64,000 bases of DNA from Diaphorobacter nitroreducens (lineage in GTDB: Bacteria; Pseudomonadota; Gammaproteobacteria; Burkholderiales; Burkholderiaceae_C): positions 372,001-436,000 of the forward strand of contig RJVL01000001.1 of assembly GCA_003755025.1 (NCBI GenBank). The letters run 5' to 3'. Shown here one piece after another: positions 15,982 to 24,417 of the stretch. Both the position numbers and the translations under genes were made by a program. The notes beneath the pieces were generated by a model. That model worked only from the letters and a program-made list of their open reading frames with translations, searched no databases and had not been told where the DNA came from. Numbering within the stretch: position 1 is the first letter of the stretch; each line of letters starts with the position of its first letter.

Positions 15982-17553
15982 ATGCGAAATATGGCCCTGA
16001 CGCTTGTACTGCAAGCGTTAGCAGCTATATTTTTAGTAGCTAATGCGCAAACCATCCGTGTGGCCAACCAGGGCGATGCGCTGTCGATGGACCCCCATGC
16101 GCTCAATGAATCGCTGCAGCTCAGCCTGACCGGCAATGTGTACGAGCCTCTGGTGGGACGCAACAAGGATCTGAGCCTGGTGCCTGCGCTGGCGCTGGCC
16201 TGGCGTGCGACCACCCCCACCGTATGGCGCTTCGAGTTGCGCCGCGGCGTGTCCTTCCACGACGGTGCGCTTTTCACGGCCGACGATGCGGTGTTTTCGC
16301 TGCGGCGCGCGCAGTCCGACGGCTCGGACATGCGCAGTTACCTTAGCGGCGTGCGCGAGGTGCGCAAGCTGGACGCGCACACCATCGAGATCGAAACCCG
16401 CGAGCCCACGCCGCTGCTGCCGGCCCTGCTGTCGCACGTCTACATGATGAATCAGCGCTGGAGCGAGGCGCAGGGCATCGCGCAGGTAGGCGACGCGCGC
16501 GGGGCCGCGGGGCACGCCGCCGCGCTGCGCGCCAACGGCACGGGGCCGTTCCGACTGGCCGAGCGCCGCCCGCAGCAGCGCACCGTGTTCGAGCGCAACA
16601 TGCGCTACTGGGGCACCATCGAGAGCAACGCACGCCAAGTCGTCTTCCTGCCCATTCCGGACAACGAGGCGCGCGTGGCCGCGCTGCTGGCCGGCCGCGT
16701 GGACGTGATGGAGCCCGTGCCTGTGCAGGACATCGAACGCGTGAGCGCCGCCGGACTTGTTCGCGTGGTCACGGGGCCCGAGCTGCGCACCCTGTTCCTG
16801 GGCATGGACCAGCACAGCGACGAGCTGCCGTACGCCAGCGTGCGCGGCGCCAACCCCTTTAAGGACCGGCGCGTGCGCCAGGCTTTCTACCAGGCCATCG
16901 ACATCGATGCGCTCATCAAGAACGTGATGCGCGGCGCTGCCACGCCGGCCGCGCTCATCGTGGGACCGGGCGTCAATGGCTTTCAGCCCGACGTCAAGCG
17001 GCTGCCGCACGACGTGGCGGCCGCGCGCGCGCTCATGGCGCAGGCCGGCTATGGCGAGGGCTTCGCGCTCACGCTGGACTGCCCCAGCGACCGCTATGTG
17101 AACGACGCGGCACTGTGCACCGCCATCGCTGCACAGTTGGCGACCCTGCAGGTGCGCGTGACGGTGCGCGCGGAGCCCAAGGCGCAGTACTACCCGCGCA
17201 TCCTGCGACGCGACGCGGGCTTCTACCTGATGGGCTGGACGCCCTCCACCTACGACGCACACGGTGCGCTGAACGCGCTGGCGGCCTGCCCGCGCGGAGA
17301 GGGCGCGGGCCACTTCAACCTGGGGGGCTATTGCAACCCGCGGCTGGACGCGTTGTTGCTGCAGGTCCAGACGCAGACCGACAAGACCCGGCGCGACGCG
17401 CTTCTGCGCGAGGCTTTGCTGCTGCAGGCCGCCGACATTGCCTACATCCCGCTGCACCAGCAGGCCCTGGCCTGGGGCGTATCCAAGAAGATCCGCCTGG
17501 TGCAGATGGCCGACAACACCATGCCTTTCAAGTGGATGGGCGTGGGCCCCTGA
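15982..17553 (+). CDS. Peptide-type ABC transporter substrate-binding protein 2, with a repeat-derived signal peptide
   Basis: A 523-residue DppA/OppA-family binding protein (FELRRGVSFHDGALFTADDAVFSLRRAQ, ANGTGPFRLAERRP, VRQAFYQAIDIDALIKNVMRG), paralogous to the one at 12000. Possible starts are ATG at 15961, 15964, 15982 and 15991. I take 15982, which has GGAG ten bases upstream. The signal peptide MRNMALTLVLQALAAIFLVANA is cut before QTIRVANQ. Its bases 15990-16040 match the dispersed palindromic repeat, so the export signal has been built from repeat DNA. Three Cys pairs may form disulfides. Confidence 0.85.
   Translation: MRNMALTLVLQALAAIFLVANAQTIRVANQGDALSMDPHALNESLQLSLTGNVYEPLVGRNKDLSLVPALALAWRATTPTVWRFELRRGVSFHDGALFTADDAVFSLRRAQSDGSDMRSYLSGVREVRKLDAHTIEIETREPTPLLPALLSHVYMMNQRWSEAQGIAQVGDARGAAGHAAALRANGTGPFRLAERRPQQRTVFERNMRYWGTIESNARQVVFLPIPDNEARVAALLAGRVDVMEPVPVQDIERVSAAGLVRVVTGPELRTLFLGMDQHSDELPYASVRGANPFKDRRVRQAFYQAIDIDALIKNVMRGAATPAALIVGPGVNGFQPDVKRLPHDVAAARALMAQAGYGEGFALTLDCPSDRYVNDAALCTAIAAQLATLQVRVTVRAEPKAQYYPRILRRDAGFYLMGWTPSTYDAHGALNALAACPRGEGAGHFNLGGYCNPRLDALLLQVQTQTDKTRRDALLREALLLQAADIAYIPLHQQALAWGVSKKIRLVQMADNTMPFKWMGVGP
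15988..16040. repeat. Dispersed palindromic repeat forming a signal-peptide coding segment
   Basis: It reads GGCCCTGACGCTTGTACTGC, AAGCGTTAGCAGCTATATTT and a TAGTAGCTA tail. The first 20 bases differ from the intergenic copy at 20718 at only a couple of positions. It starts at the initiation region of the second binding protein. Confidence 0.75.
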
Positions 17554-17600
17554 CCGTACGACCTTGCCGCCTTCTCCCTTTTTTGCCTGACCCTTCGCCC

Positions 17601-18512
17601 ATGAAACAAACGCTCTTGCGCTGGTACGACAGCGACGTGGCCCACAGCTTTCGCACCTCGCCCGTGGCCATCATCGCGGCGCTGATTGCCGCCGTGTGCG
17701 TGTTCTGCTCCATCTTTGCCGGCTGGGTGGCGCCACACAACCCGTTCGACCTGAGCACGCTGGAGCTGTCGGATGCGCGCTTGCCGCCCGTGTGGCAGGC
17801 CGAAGGCACCTGGAAGTACGCCCTGGGCACCGATGACCAGGGCCGCGACATCCTTTCGGCGCTGATCTACGGCGCGCGCATCTCGCTGGTGGTGGGCCTG
17901 GCCTCCGTGGCGCTGTCGGTCGTCGTAGGCGTGGCGCTGGGGTTGGTGGCGGGCTTTCGCGGCGGATGGGTGGACGGCGTGCTCATGCGCCTGTGCGACG
18001 TGATGCTGTCGTTCCCCGCCATCCTGATCGCGCTGCTGATTGCCGGCGTGGGGCGTGCGGTGTTCCCCAACGCGCCCGATTCGCTGGCCTTCGGCGTGCT
18101 GATCCTGTCGATCTCGCTCACGGGCTGGGTGCAATACGCGCGCACCGTGCGCGGCTCCACGCTGGTGGAGCGCAACAAGGAATATGTGCAGGCCGCGCGC
18201 GTCACCGGCGTTTCGCCGCTGCGCATCATGCGCAAGCATGTGCTGCCCAATGTGCTGGGGCCGGTCATGGTGCTGGCCACCATCCAGGTGGCCACGGCCA
18301 TCATCACCGAAGCCACGCTGTCCTTCCTGGGAGTGGGCGCGCCGCCCACGTCGCCCTCGCTGGGCACGCTGATCCGCATCGGCAACGACTACCTGTTCTC
18401 CGGCGAGTGGTGGATCACTGTCTTCCCCGGCGTGATGCTGGTGCTGATCGCGCTGTCCGTGAACCTGCTGGGCGACTGGCTGCGCGATGCACTCAACCCG
18501 CGCCTGCGCTGA
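17601..18512 (+). CDS. Peptide-type ABC transporter permease (DppC-like)
   Basis: A 303-residue permease. The N-terminal cytoplasmic stretch and first segment (FRTSPVAIIAALIAAVCVFCSIFAGWVAPHNP) and YALGTDDQGRDILSALIYGARISL are standard for DppC/OppC proteins. EAA-loop residues are in ERNKEYVQAARVTGVSPLRIMRKHVLPNV, followed by TEATLSFLGVGAPPTSPSLGTLI. It forms the channel with the DppB-like subunit at 13730, which is separated from it by the M20 and second binding-protein genes. Confidence 0.93.
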   Translation: MKQTLLRWYDSDVAHSFRTSPVAIIAALIAAVCVFCSIFAGWVAPHNPFDLSTLELSDARLPPVWQAEGTWKYALGTDDQGRDILSALIYGARISLVVGLASVALSVVVGVALGLVAGFRGGWVDGVLMRLCDVMLSFPAILIALLIAGVGRAVFPNAPDSLAFGVLILSISLTGWVQYARTVRGSTLVERNKEYVQAARVTGVSPLRIMRKHVLPNVLGPVMVLATIQVATAIITEATLSFLGVGAPPTSPSLGTLIRIGNDYLFSGEWWITVFPGVMLVLIALSVNLLGDWLRDALNPRLR

Positions 18513-18690
18513 AAAATGAACCACAACCCCCTGAGCAGCTGGGCCTCTTCCCCTTTTTCTCGCTTCACCGCGCGCTGCGACAAGGGGAACGACGCCAACG
18601 CGGCGGGGCGGCCCTTGTGCGGCGTTTGCTGGCATGGGCTGCGCCCGTTTCGAGCGCTGTTGACTGCGCGCAGCGCGATGGAAAACTGAT

Positions 18691-19668
18691 ATGTCCTTGT
18701 TAGAAGTCCACAACCTCGTCGTCGAATTCCCTGGCCGCCGCGGCACGCTACGCGCGCTGGACAACGTGTCGTTCTCCATCGCACCGGGCGAGATCCTGGG
18801 TGTGGTGGGCGAGTCCGGCGCGGGCAAGTCGCTCACGGGCGCGTCCATCATCGGTCTGCTGGAGCCGCCGGGGCGTGTGGCCTCGGGCCAGATCGTGCTG
18901 CAGGGCCAGCGCATCGACAACCTGCCGCACGAGCAGATGCGCCACATCCGCGGGCGCAAGATCGGCGCGATCTTCCAGGACCCGCTGACTTCGCTCAACC
19001 CGCTGTACACCGTGGGCCAGCAACTGGTGGAGACCATCCTCACCCACCTGCCCATGAGCGCCGCGCAGGCGCGCCAGCGGGCCATCGACCTGCTCAAGGA
19101 CACCGGCATTCCCGCGGCCGAGCAGCGCATCGACCACTACCCGCACCAGTTCTCGGGCGGCATGCGCCAGCGCGTGGTGATTGCCCTGGCGCTGGCGGCC
19201 GAGCCGCAGCTCATCGTGGCGGACGAGCCCACCACGGCGCTGGACGTGTCCATCCAGGCGCAGATCATCCAGTTGCTCAAGAGCATCTGCAAGACGCGCG
19301 GCGCGGCCGTGATGCTGATCACCCACGACATGGGCGTGATCGCCGAGACCTGCGACCGCGTGGCCGTGATGTACGCCGGCCGCGTGGCCGAAATCGGCCC
19401 CGTGCACGAGGTCATCAACCAGCCCGCCCACCCCTACACCGCCGGCCTCATGGCGTCCATTCCCGACATGGAGCAGGACCGCGAGCGCCTCAACCAGATC
19501 GACGGAGCCATGCCCCGCCTGAACGCCATTCCCGAGGGCTGCGCCTTCAACCCGCGCTGCCCGCGCGCCTTCGACCGCTGCCGCCAGGCGCGCCCCGACC
19601 TCATGCCCGCCGGCGCTACGCAGGCCGCCTGCTGGCTGCACGATGTGACGAGCGAGGTGGCTGCATGA
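18691..19668 (+). CDS. Peptide-type ABC transporter ATPase (DppD/OppD-like)
   Basis: A 325-residue ATPase. Walker A is GESGAGKS (residues 40-47), the signature is FSGGMRQRV, Walker B is LIVADEPTTALD and the switch His is in LITHDMG. The C-terminal oligopeptide-transporter domain has CAFNPRCPRAFDRC, whose Cys residues bind an iron-sulfur cluster in some relatives. About 180 bases without a visible gene separate it from the permease. Its TGA overlaps the ATG of the next ATPase gene. Confidence 0.94.
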   Translation: MSLLEVHNLVVEFPGRRGTLRALDNVSFSIAPGEILGVVGESGAGKSLTGASIIGLLEPPGRVASGQIVLQGQRIDNLPHEQMRHIRGRKIGAIFQDPLTSLNPLYTVGQQLVETILTHLPMSAAQARQRAIDLLKDTGIPAAEQRIDHYPHQFSGGMRQRVVIALALAAEPQLIVADEPTTALDVSIQAQIIQLLKSICKTRGAAVMLITHDMGVIAETCDRVAVMYAGRVAEIGPVHEVINQPAHPYTAGLMASIPDMEQDRERLNQIDGAMPRLNAIPEGCAFNPRCPRAFDRCRQARPDLMPAGATQAACWLHDVTSEVAA

Positions 19669-20699
19669 GCTCCACGACGACCACCACCGCACCGCTGGTG
19701 CAGGCGCATGACCTCGCCAAGACGTTCGATGTCTCCGCGCCCTGGCTCAACCGGGTCATCGAGCGCAAGCCGCGCGCGCTGCTGCATGCGGTGGACGGCG
19801 TGGGATTCACGATCGAGCGCGGCAAGACGCTGGCCCTGGTGGGCGAGTCCGGCTGCGGCAAGAGCACCGTGGCGCGCCTGCTGGTGGGGCTGTACGAGCC
19901 CACGCGCGGCGGCCTCACCTTCGACGGGCAGGACGCGCACGCCGCTTTCAAGGGCAAGGATGCGCGCGCCATGCGCCGGCGCATCCAGATGATCTTCCAG
20001 GACCCCTATGCCAGCCTGAACCCCCGATGGCTGGTGGAGGACATCATCGGCGAGCCCCTGCGCGAGCATGGTCTCATCACCGACGCTGCACAGCTCAAGA
20101 AACGCGTGGGCGAACTGCTGCAGTCCGTGGGCCTGTCGCCGCTGGACATGGCCAAGTACCCGCACCAGTTCTCGGGCGGGCAGCGCCAGCGCATCTCCAT
20201 CGCGCGTGCCCTGGCCACCGAGCCCGAGTTCCTGGTGTGCGACGAACCCACCAGCGCGCTGGACGTGTCGGTGCAGGCGCAGGTGCTCAACATCATGAAG
20301 GACCTGCAGCGCCAGCGGCAGCTCACCTACCTGTTCATCAGCCACAACCTGGCCGTGGTGCGCCACGTGAGCGACCAGGTGGGCGTGATGTACCTGGGCC
20401 GGCTGGTGGAGCTGGCCGACAAGAAGGTGCTGTTCGAGAACCCGCGCCACCCTTACACGCGCATGTTGCTGGACGCCATCCCCAAGATGCACGACACCGG
20501 CCGCGCGCGCACGCCCGTGCAAGGGGAGGTGCCCAACCCGCTCAACCCGCCGCCGGGCTGCGCGTTCAACCCACGCTGCCCCTACGCCAACGACCGCTGC
20601 CGCACCGAGCGCCCCCAGCTCATCGATGACGGCGGCACGCGCGTGGCCTGCCACGGCGTGCAGGAAAAACGCATCCCGTTGGCGGAGTTGGCGGTATGA
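19665..20699 (+). CDS. Peptide-type ABC transporter ATPase (DppF/OppF-like)
   Basis: A 344-residue ATPase: Walker A GESGCGKS (about residues 60-67), signature FSGGQRQRI, Walker B FLVCDEPTSALD, then FISHNLAVVRHVSD. An N-terminal insertion around FDVSAPWLNRVIERKPR is usual for DppF-type subunits linked to glutathione/dipeptide systems. The C-terminal zipper PPGCAFNPRCPYANDRC is present. It overlaps the preceding ATPase gene by four bases and ends the transporter operon, with a dispersed repeat directly after it. Confidence 0.94.
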   Translation: MSSTTTTTAPLVQAHDLAKTFDVSAPWLNRVIERKPRALLHAVDGVGFTIERGKTLALVGESGCGKSTVARLLVGLYEPTRGGLTFDGQDAHAAFKGKDARAMRRRIQMIFQDPYASLNPRWLVEDIIGEPLREHGLITDAAQLKKRVGELLQSVGLSPLDMAKYPHQFSGGQRQRISIARALATEPEFLVCDEPTSALDVSVQAQVLNIMKDLQRQRQLTYLFISHNLAVVRHVSDQVGVMYLGRLVELADKKVLFENPRHPYTRMLLDAIPKMHDTGRARTPVQGEVPNPLNPPPGCAFNPRCPYANDRCRTERPQLIDDGGTRVACHGVQEKRIPLAELAV

Positions 20700-20702
20700 G
20701 GG

Positions 20703-20759
20703 CTTGATAGAAAAACGGCCCTAACGCTTGTACAGCAAGCGGTAAATGCTCTTTTTATG
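20703..20759. repeat. Dispersed palindromic repeat after the importer operon
   Basis: It reads TTGATAGAAAAACGGCCCTA, ACGCTTGTACAGCAAGCGGT, then AAATGCTCTTTTTATG. The inverted arms CGCTTG/CAAGCG surround TACAG. With its A-rich and T-rich flanks it could also act as a weak terminator for the operon. Confidence 0.7.
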
Positions 20760-20878
20760 TGAGCAAAAAGGGGCCGCACGACCCCTGTTCTACGGGCGCG
20801 CGCGTGGGGCTTTCACGGCGCTGTCATCCTTGCTTCCCACCATCTCCACTCTGTAACGATTCAACAGGGAGCGAGAAC

Positions 20879-22792
20879 ATGGGTTCGTGGATGCAATGGG
20901 CCAACAAGCCCTACGGGCGGCGGGTGCGGATGGGCGCGGTGGCGCTGGCGGCGTGTGGCGTGCTGGCGGCATGCGGCGGCAACGATGACGACGAGGCCCA
21001 GCCGCTGGAGCTGACCGTCCTGCACATCAACGACCACCACTCCACGCTGGACGCCAAGTCCAAGACGCTGAAGCTGTCCACGGGCGGCGCCGCGCCCGTG
21101 GACGTGGCCGTCGAAGCCGGTGGCTTTGCGCGCGTCACCGCGGCCTTCGACAGCCTGGCCAAGGCCGCGGGCGCCAACGTGCTCAAGCTGCATGCGGGCG
21201 ACGCGCTCACCGGCACGCTGTACTTCAACCGCGCGGGCGCGGACGGCGAGGCCGATGCCGCGCTGATGAACACCGTGTGCTTCGACGCCTTCACGCTGGG
21301 CAACCACGAGTTCGACAAGGGTGACGCGGGCCTCAAGGGATTCCTGGACCTGCTCAAGAAGGGGTCCTGCAAGACGGCGGTGCTCAGCGCCAATGTGAAG
21401 TTCGGTGCCGGCTCGGCGCTCAACGCCACCAAGGCGCCCGGTTACGTGCAGCCTTCCACCGTGGTGGAGCGCAGCGGCCAGAAGATCGGCATCGTCGGCC
21501 TGACGATTGCGGGCAAGACCAAGGCCTCGTCCAGCCCCGACGCGGACACCACCTTCGAGGACGAAGTCACGGCGGCGCAGCGTGAGATCGACAAGCTGCG
21601 CGCCCAGAGCATCAACAAGATCATCGTCATGAGCCACGTGGGCTATGGCTACGACAAGGAAATCGCCGCCAAGCTCAGCGGCGTGGACGTGATCGTGGGC
21701 GGCGATTCGCACACGCTGCTGGGCCCCGACGCGCTCAAGACCACGGGCGTGGGCACGCCCAGTGGCGCCTATCCCACGCGCGTGACCGACAAGGACGGCA
21801 AGAACGTCTGCGTGGTGCAGGCCTGGGAATACGCGCAGGTGGTGGGCGAGTTGAAGGTGCGTTTTGACGGCAAGGGCGAGGTCACGCAGTGCAGCGGTAC
21901 GCCGCATGTGCTGATCGGTAGCGACTTCACCATCAACAAATTGCCCCCGACCGACGCCGAAAAGAAGGCTATCGATGCGGACGTGGCAGCCAAGGGCTTT
22001 CTGCGCGTGACGCAGCCAGCCGCCGCTGCCACCACGGCGCTGCAGCCGTTCAAGGACCGCGTGGCCGTTTTCAACAAGACCAACGTGGCGGTGGTGCCGA
22101 AGGAGTTGTGCTTCCGCCGCGTGCCGGGCAATCCCGGCTCGGGCGGCTCCAGCCCCACATGCAACGCCGAGGGCAGCGTGCATCTGCGCGGTGGCGACAT
22201 CCAGCAGCTGGTGGCGCAGGCCTACGTGGACGAGGGCAATGCCAAGTACGGCGGCGCCGACATCTCGCTGCAAAGCGGCGGCGGTGTGCGCATTGCGCTG
22301 GACGGCACGGTGACAGCAGCGCAGGTGATCCAGGTGCTGCCCTTCGGCAACATGCTGTTCCGTCTGGACGTGACCGGCGCGGAGGTGAAATCCATGCTCG
22401 AAGACGGCCTGGAGGCCGTGTTCAAGGCGGGCGGCTCGACCGGGCCCTATCCCTACACCGGCGGCCTGCGCTTCGATGTGAACGCCTCGGCCGCCTTCGG
22501 CCAGCGCGCCTCCGGTCTCGAAGTGCGCAACGCCGCCACCGGCACCTGGGGGCCGATCGATCCGGCCAAGACCTACAGGCTCTTCGTGTTGAGCTTCAAC
22601 GCCACGGGCGGCGACGGCTACAAGACGCTGGCGGCCGTGCCCGCGGCGCGGCGCCTGGACATCGGCGTGCTGGATGCCGATGTCTTCTTCAGCTACATCG
22701 ACAAGCAGCCGCGCGACGCCGCCACCGGCCTGCCCGTGCTGAACCGGCTGCCGCACGAGCTCTACAGCACCAAGAGCTTCGCGGGGCAGTGA
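20879..22792 (+). CDS. Bifunctional metallophosphatase / 5'-nucleotidase, lipoprotein
   Basis: A 637-residue UshA-like protein. The start MGSWMQWANK at 20879 follows GGGAGCGAG. The N-terminus has a hydrophobic run with lipobox LAAC, giving lipidation at Cys26 or Cys32 and outer-membrane anchoring. The metallophosphatase domain shows LTVLHINDHHS, LHAGDALTGTLYF, TLGNHEFDKGD, MSHVGYG and GGDSHTLL. The C-terminal nucleotidase domain has LQSGGGVRIALDGTVT and FNATGGDGYKTL, where the nucleobase is held in the family. It probably dephosphorylates external nucleotides. It is monocistronic. Confidence 0.9.
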   Translation: MGSWMQWANKPYGRRVRMGAVALAACGVLAACGGNDDDEAQPLELTVLHINDHHSTLDAKSKTLKLSTGGAAPVDVAVEAGGFARVTAAFDSLAKAAGANVLKLHAGDALTGTLYFNRAGADGEADAALMNTVCFDAFTLGNHEFDKGDAGLKGFLDLLKKGSCKTAVLSANVKFGAGSALNATKAPGYVQPSTVVERSGQKIGIVGLTIAGKTKASSSPDADTTFEDEVTAAQREIDKLRAQSINKIIVMSHVGYGYDKEIAAKLSGVDVIVGGDSHTLLGPDALKTTGVGTPSGAYPTRVTDKDGKNVCVVQAWEYAQVVGELKVRFDGKGEVTQCSGTPHVLIGSDFTINKLPPTDAEKKAIDADVAAKGFLRVTQPAAAATTALQPFKDRVAVFNKTNVAVVPKELCFRRVPGNPGSGGSSPTCNAEGSVHLRGGDIQQLVAQAYVDEGNAKYGGADISLQSGGGVRIALDGTVTAAQVIQVLPFGNMLFRLDVTGAEVKSMLEDGLEAVFKAGGSTGPYPYTGGLRFDVNASAAFGQRASGLEVRNAATGTWGPIDPAKTYRLFVLSFNATGGDGYKTLAAVPAARRLDIGVLDADVFFSYIDKQPRDAATGLPVLNRLPHELYSTKSFAGQ

Positions 22793-22870
22793 CGGGACCA
22801 GTGAAGTGAACGGCGGGAATGCGCGGGCATACTGACAGTTTCCCGTCAACGAACCCCAGGAGTACCGCGC

Positions 22871-23365
22871 ATGACCGCCTTCACCCTCACCAGTCCCGAC
22901 ATCGCCGACGGCAGCACCATTGCACAGAGCTTCGAGTTCGACGGCTTTGGCTGCAGCGGTCGGAACCAGTCGCCCGTGCTGCGCTGGAGCGGCGCGCCCG
23001 AGGGCACGAAGGGCTTTGCCGTGAACGTGTACGACCCCGACGCGCCCACGGGCTCGGGCTTCTGGCACTGGTATGTGATCGATCTGCCGGCTTCGGTGAG
23101 TGAGCTGCCCGCCAACGCCGGCGCCAAGGGCGGCGCCCACCTGCCGGCTGGCGCGCGCCAGATCCGCAACGACTACGGGCAGTACGCCTGGGGCGGCATG
23201 TGCCCGCCGCCGGGCGACAAGCCGCACCGCTACATCTTCACGGTGCATGCGCTGTCGGTGGAGCGTATCGATGTGCCCGACGACGCCCCCGCCGCGCTCG
23301 CCGGCTTCATGGTGAACGCCCACACCCTGGCCAAGGCGAGCTTCACCGCCACCTACGGGCGCTGA
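22871..23365 (+). CDS. YbhB/YbcL family (PEBP-like) protein
   Basis: A 164-residue phosphatidylethanolamine-binding-protein fold protein of the Raf kinase inhibitor-like YbhB/YbcL group. Motifs: GFGCSGRNQSPVLRWSGAPEGTKGFAVNVYDPDAPTGSGFWHWYVIDLPA, holding the DPDAP and HW anion-site residues, and GGMCPPPGDKPHRYIFTVHAL. The ATG is preceded by AGGAGTACCGC. The physiological role of bacterial members is poorly known. There is no signal peptide, so it is cytoplasmic. Confidence 0.9.
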   Translation: MTAFTLTSPDIADGSTIAQSFEFDGFGCSGRNQSPVLRWSGAPEGTKGFAVNVYDPDAPTGSGFWHWYVIDLPASVSELPANAGAKGGAHLPAGARQIRNDYGQYAWGGMCPPPGDKPHRYIFTVHALSVERIDVPDDAPAALAGFMVNAHTLAKASFTATYGR

Positions 23366-23370
23366 AACGA

Positions 23371-23470
23371 CGCTCTGAAAAAGAGAGCTGTTACCGCTTG
23401 TTATTGCTTGATTTCAGATGCTTTTGTGCCTGAAATCCAAGCAGGACAGGCGGTAGCAGCTATTGTTTTT
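23371..23470. repeat. Long imperfect hairpin, extended relative of the dispersed repeat
   Basis: From 23387 to 23462 the two arms pair almost throughout: AGCTGTTACCGCTTG against its partner CAGGCGGTAGCAGCT, and GCTTGATTTCAG against CTGAAATCCAAGC, around a 12-base loop. The outer ends carry the GCTGTTACCGC/GCGGTAGCAGC arms and the AGCTATT flank of the repeat family. It lies after the PEBP gene and before hexR. The rest of the gap up to 23571 has no visible gene. Confidence 0.65.
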
Positions 23471-23571
23471 GTGCTTCCCCATAGGGCGCACGGCATGGAA
23501 CTGGCGCGCCCCATCCCAGCAACCGCCGCGCAGCGGGCTTGGCCCGGGCGCAGCCGCTCAGGGGGGTGCCC

Positions 23572-24417
23572 TCAGGTATACCGCTTGGCCCGCAGGTTGT
23601 TCTTCATCTGCTGCAGCACCGGCTGCAGCGGCTCGCCGATGCGCAGCGCCACGCAGGTGGCGACCACGTCGATGATGAGCAGGTGCAGCAGGCGCGAGAC
23701 CATGGGGCTGTAGCGGTCATAGCCCTCGGGGTGGTCGGCCGCCAGGTGGATGCGGCAGGTGTGTGCCAGCGGAGAGCCGCTGGCGGTGATGGCGATAGTG
23801 GTTGCGCCGTTCTTGCGCGCGATGTCGGCTGCGTCCATCAGGTCGCGTGTGCGGCCCGAGTTGCTGATGATCACCGCGCAGTCGCCCGGGCCCAGCAGCG
23901 TGGCGCTCATCACCTGCATGTGGCCGTCGCTGGTGGAGATGCTGGTGATGCCTAGGCGAAAGAACTTGTGCTGCGCGTCCTGCGCCACGATGCCGGAGTT
24001 GCCCGCGCCGTAGAACTCGATGCGCCGCCCCGTCTGCCAGGTGCTGGCGATGGCCTCGGCCGCACGCTCCAGCGCATTGGTACTGGCGGCGTTGCGGTAC
24101 TGCAGGAAGGCGGCCACGGCGTTGTCCACCACCTTCACCAGCACGTCGTTGGTCTTATCGTCGGCGTCCACGCTGCGGTGGATGAAGGGCACGCCCTCGC
24201 TCACACTGCCGGCCAGCTTGAGCTTGAAGTCCGCCAGGCCGTCATAGCCCATGCTGCGGCAAAAGCGCACCACTGTCGGCTTGCTGACGCGCGCGCGCAC
24301 GGCCAGCTCGCGCACCGGCAGGTGGGCAAAGGCGCGCGGGTCGTCCAGCACGAGTTGGGCCACGCGCTGCTCGGCGGGGGCGAGCGATGGCAGGGAAGCG
24401 GTGATGCGGTCTAGCAT
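23572..24417 (-). CDS. hexR: RpiR-family transcriptional regulator HexR
   Basis: A 281-residue regulator. The N-terminal RpiR helix-turn-helix is [31 protein letters not shown]. The C-terminal SIS sugar-phosphate domain is [23 protein letters not shown] ... [37 protein letters not shown]. In proteobacteria HexR senses KDPG and controls zwf, edd and related genes. Its ATG overlaps the zwf stop (ATGCTAG), so it is cotranscribed with zwf, supporting the HexR name. The name would be weaker without this context. Confidence 0.88.
   Translation of the reverse strand: MLDRITASLPSLAPAEQRVAQLVLDDPRAFAHLPVRELAVRARVSKPTVVRFCRSMGYDGLADFKLKLAGSVSEGVPFIHRSVDADDKTNDVLVKVVDNAVAAFLQYRNAASTNALERAAEAIASTWQTGRRIEFYGAGNSGIVAQDAQHKFFRLGITSISTSDGHMQVMSATLLGPGDCAVIISNSGRTRDLMDAADIARKNGATTIAITASGSPLAHTCRIHLAADHPEGYDRYSPMVSRLLHLLIIDVVATCVALRIGEPLQPVLQQMKNNLRAKRYT

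Noticed and set aside
20861..23323. An 820-codon minus-strand frame opposite the 5'-nucleotidase and PEBP genes
   Set aside because: No domain or signal, biased antisense composition, and both genes on the plus strand are clear.
23371..23470. A CRISPR array or phage attachment site at the long hairpin
   Set aside because: There are no regularly spaced direct repeats and no integrase or cas gene nearby; it is an inverted repeat.
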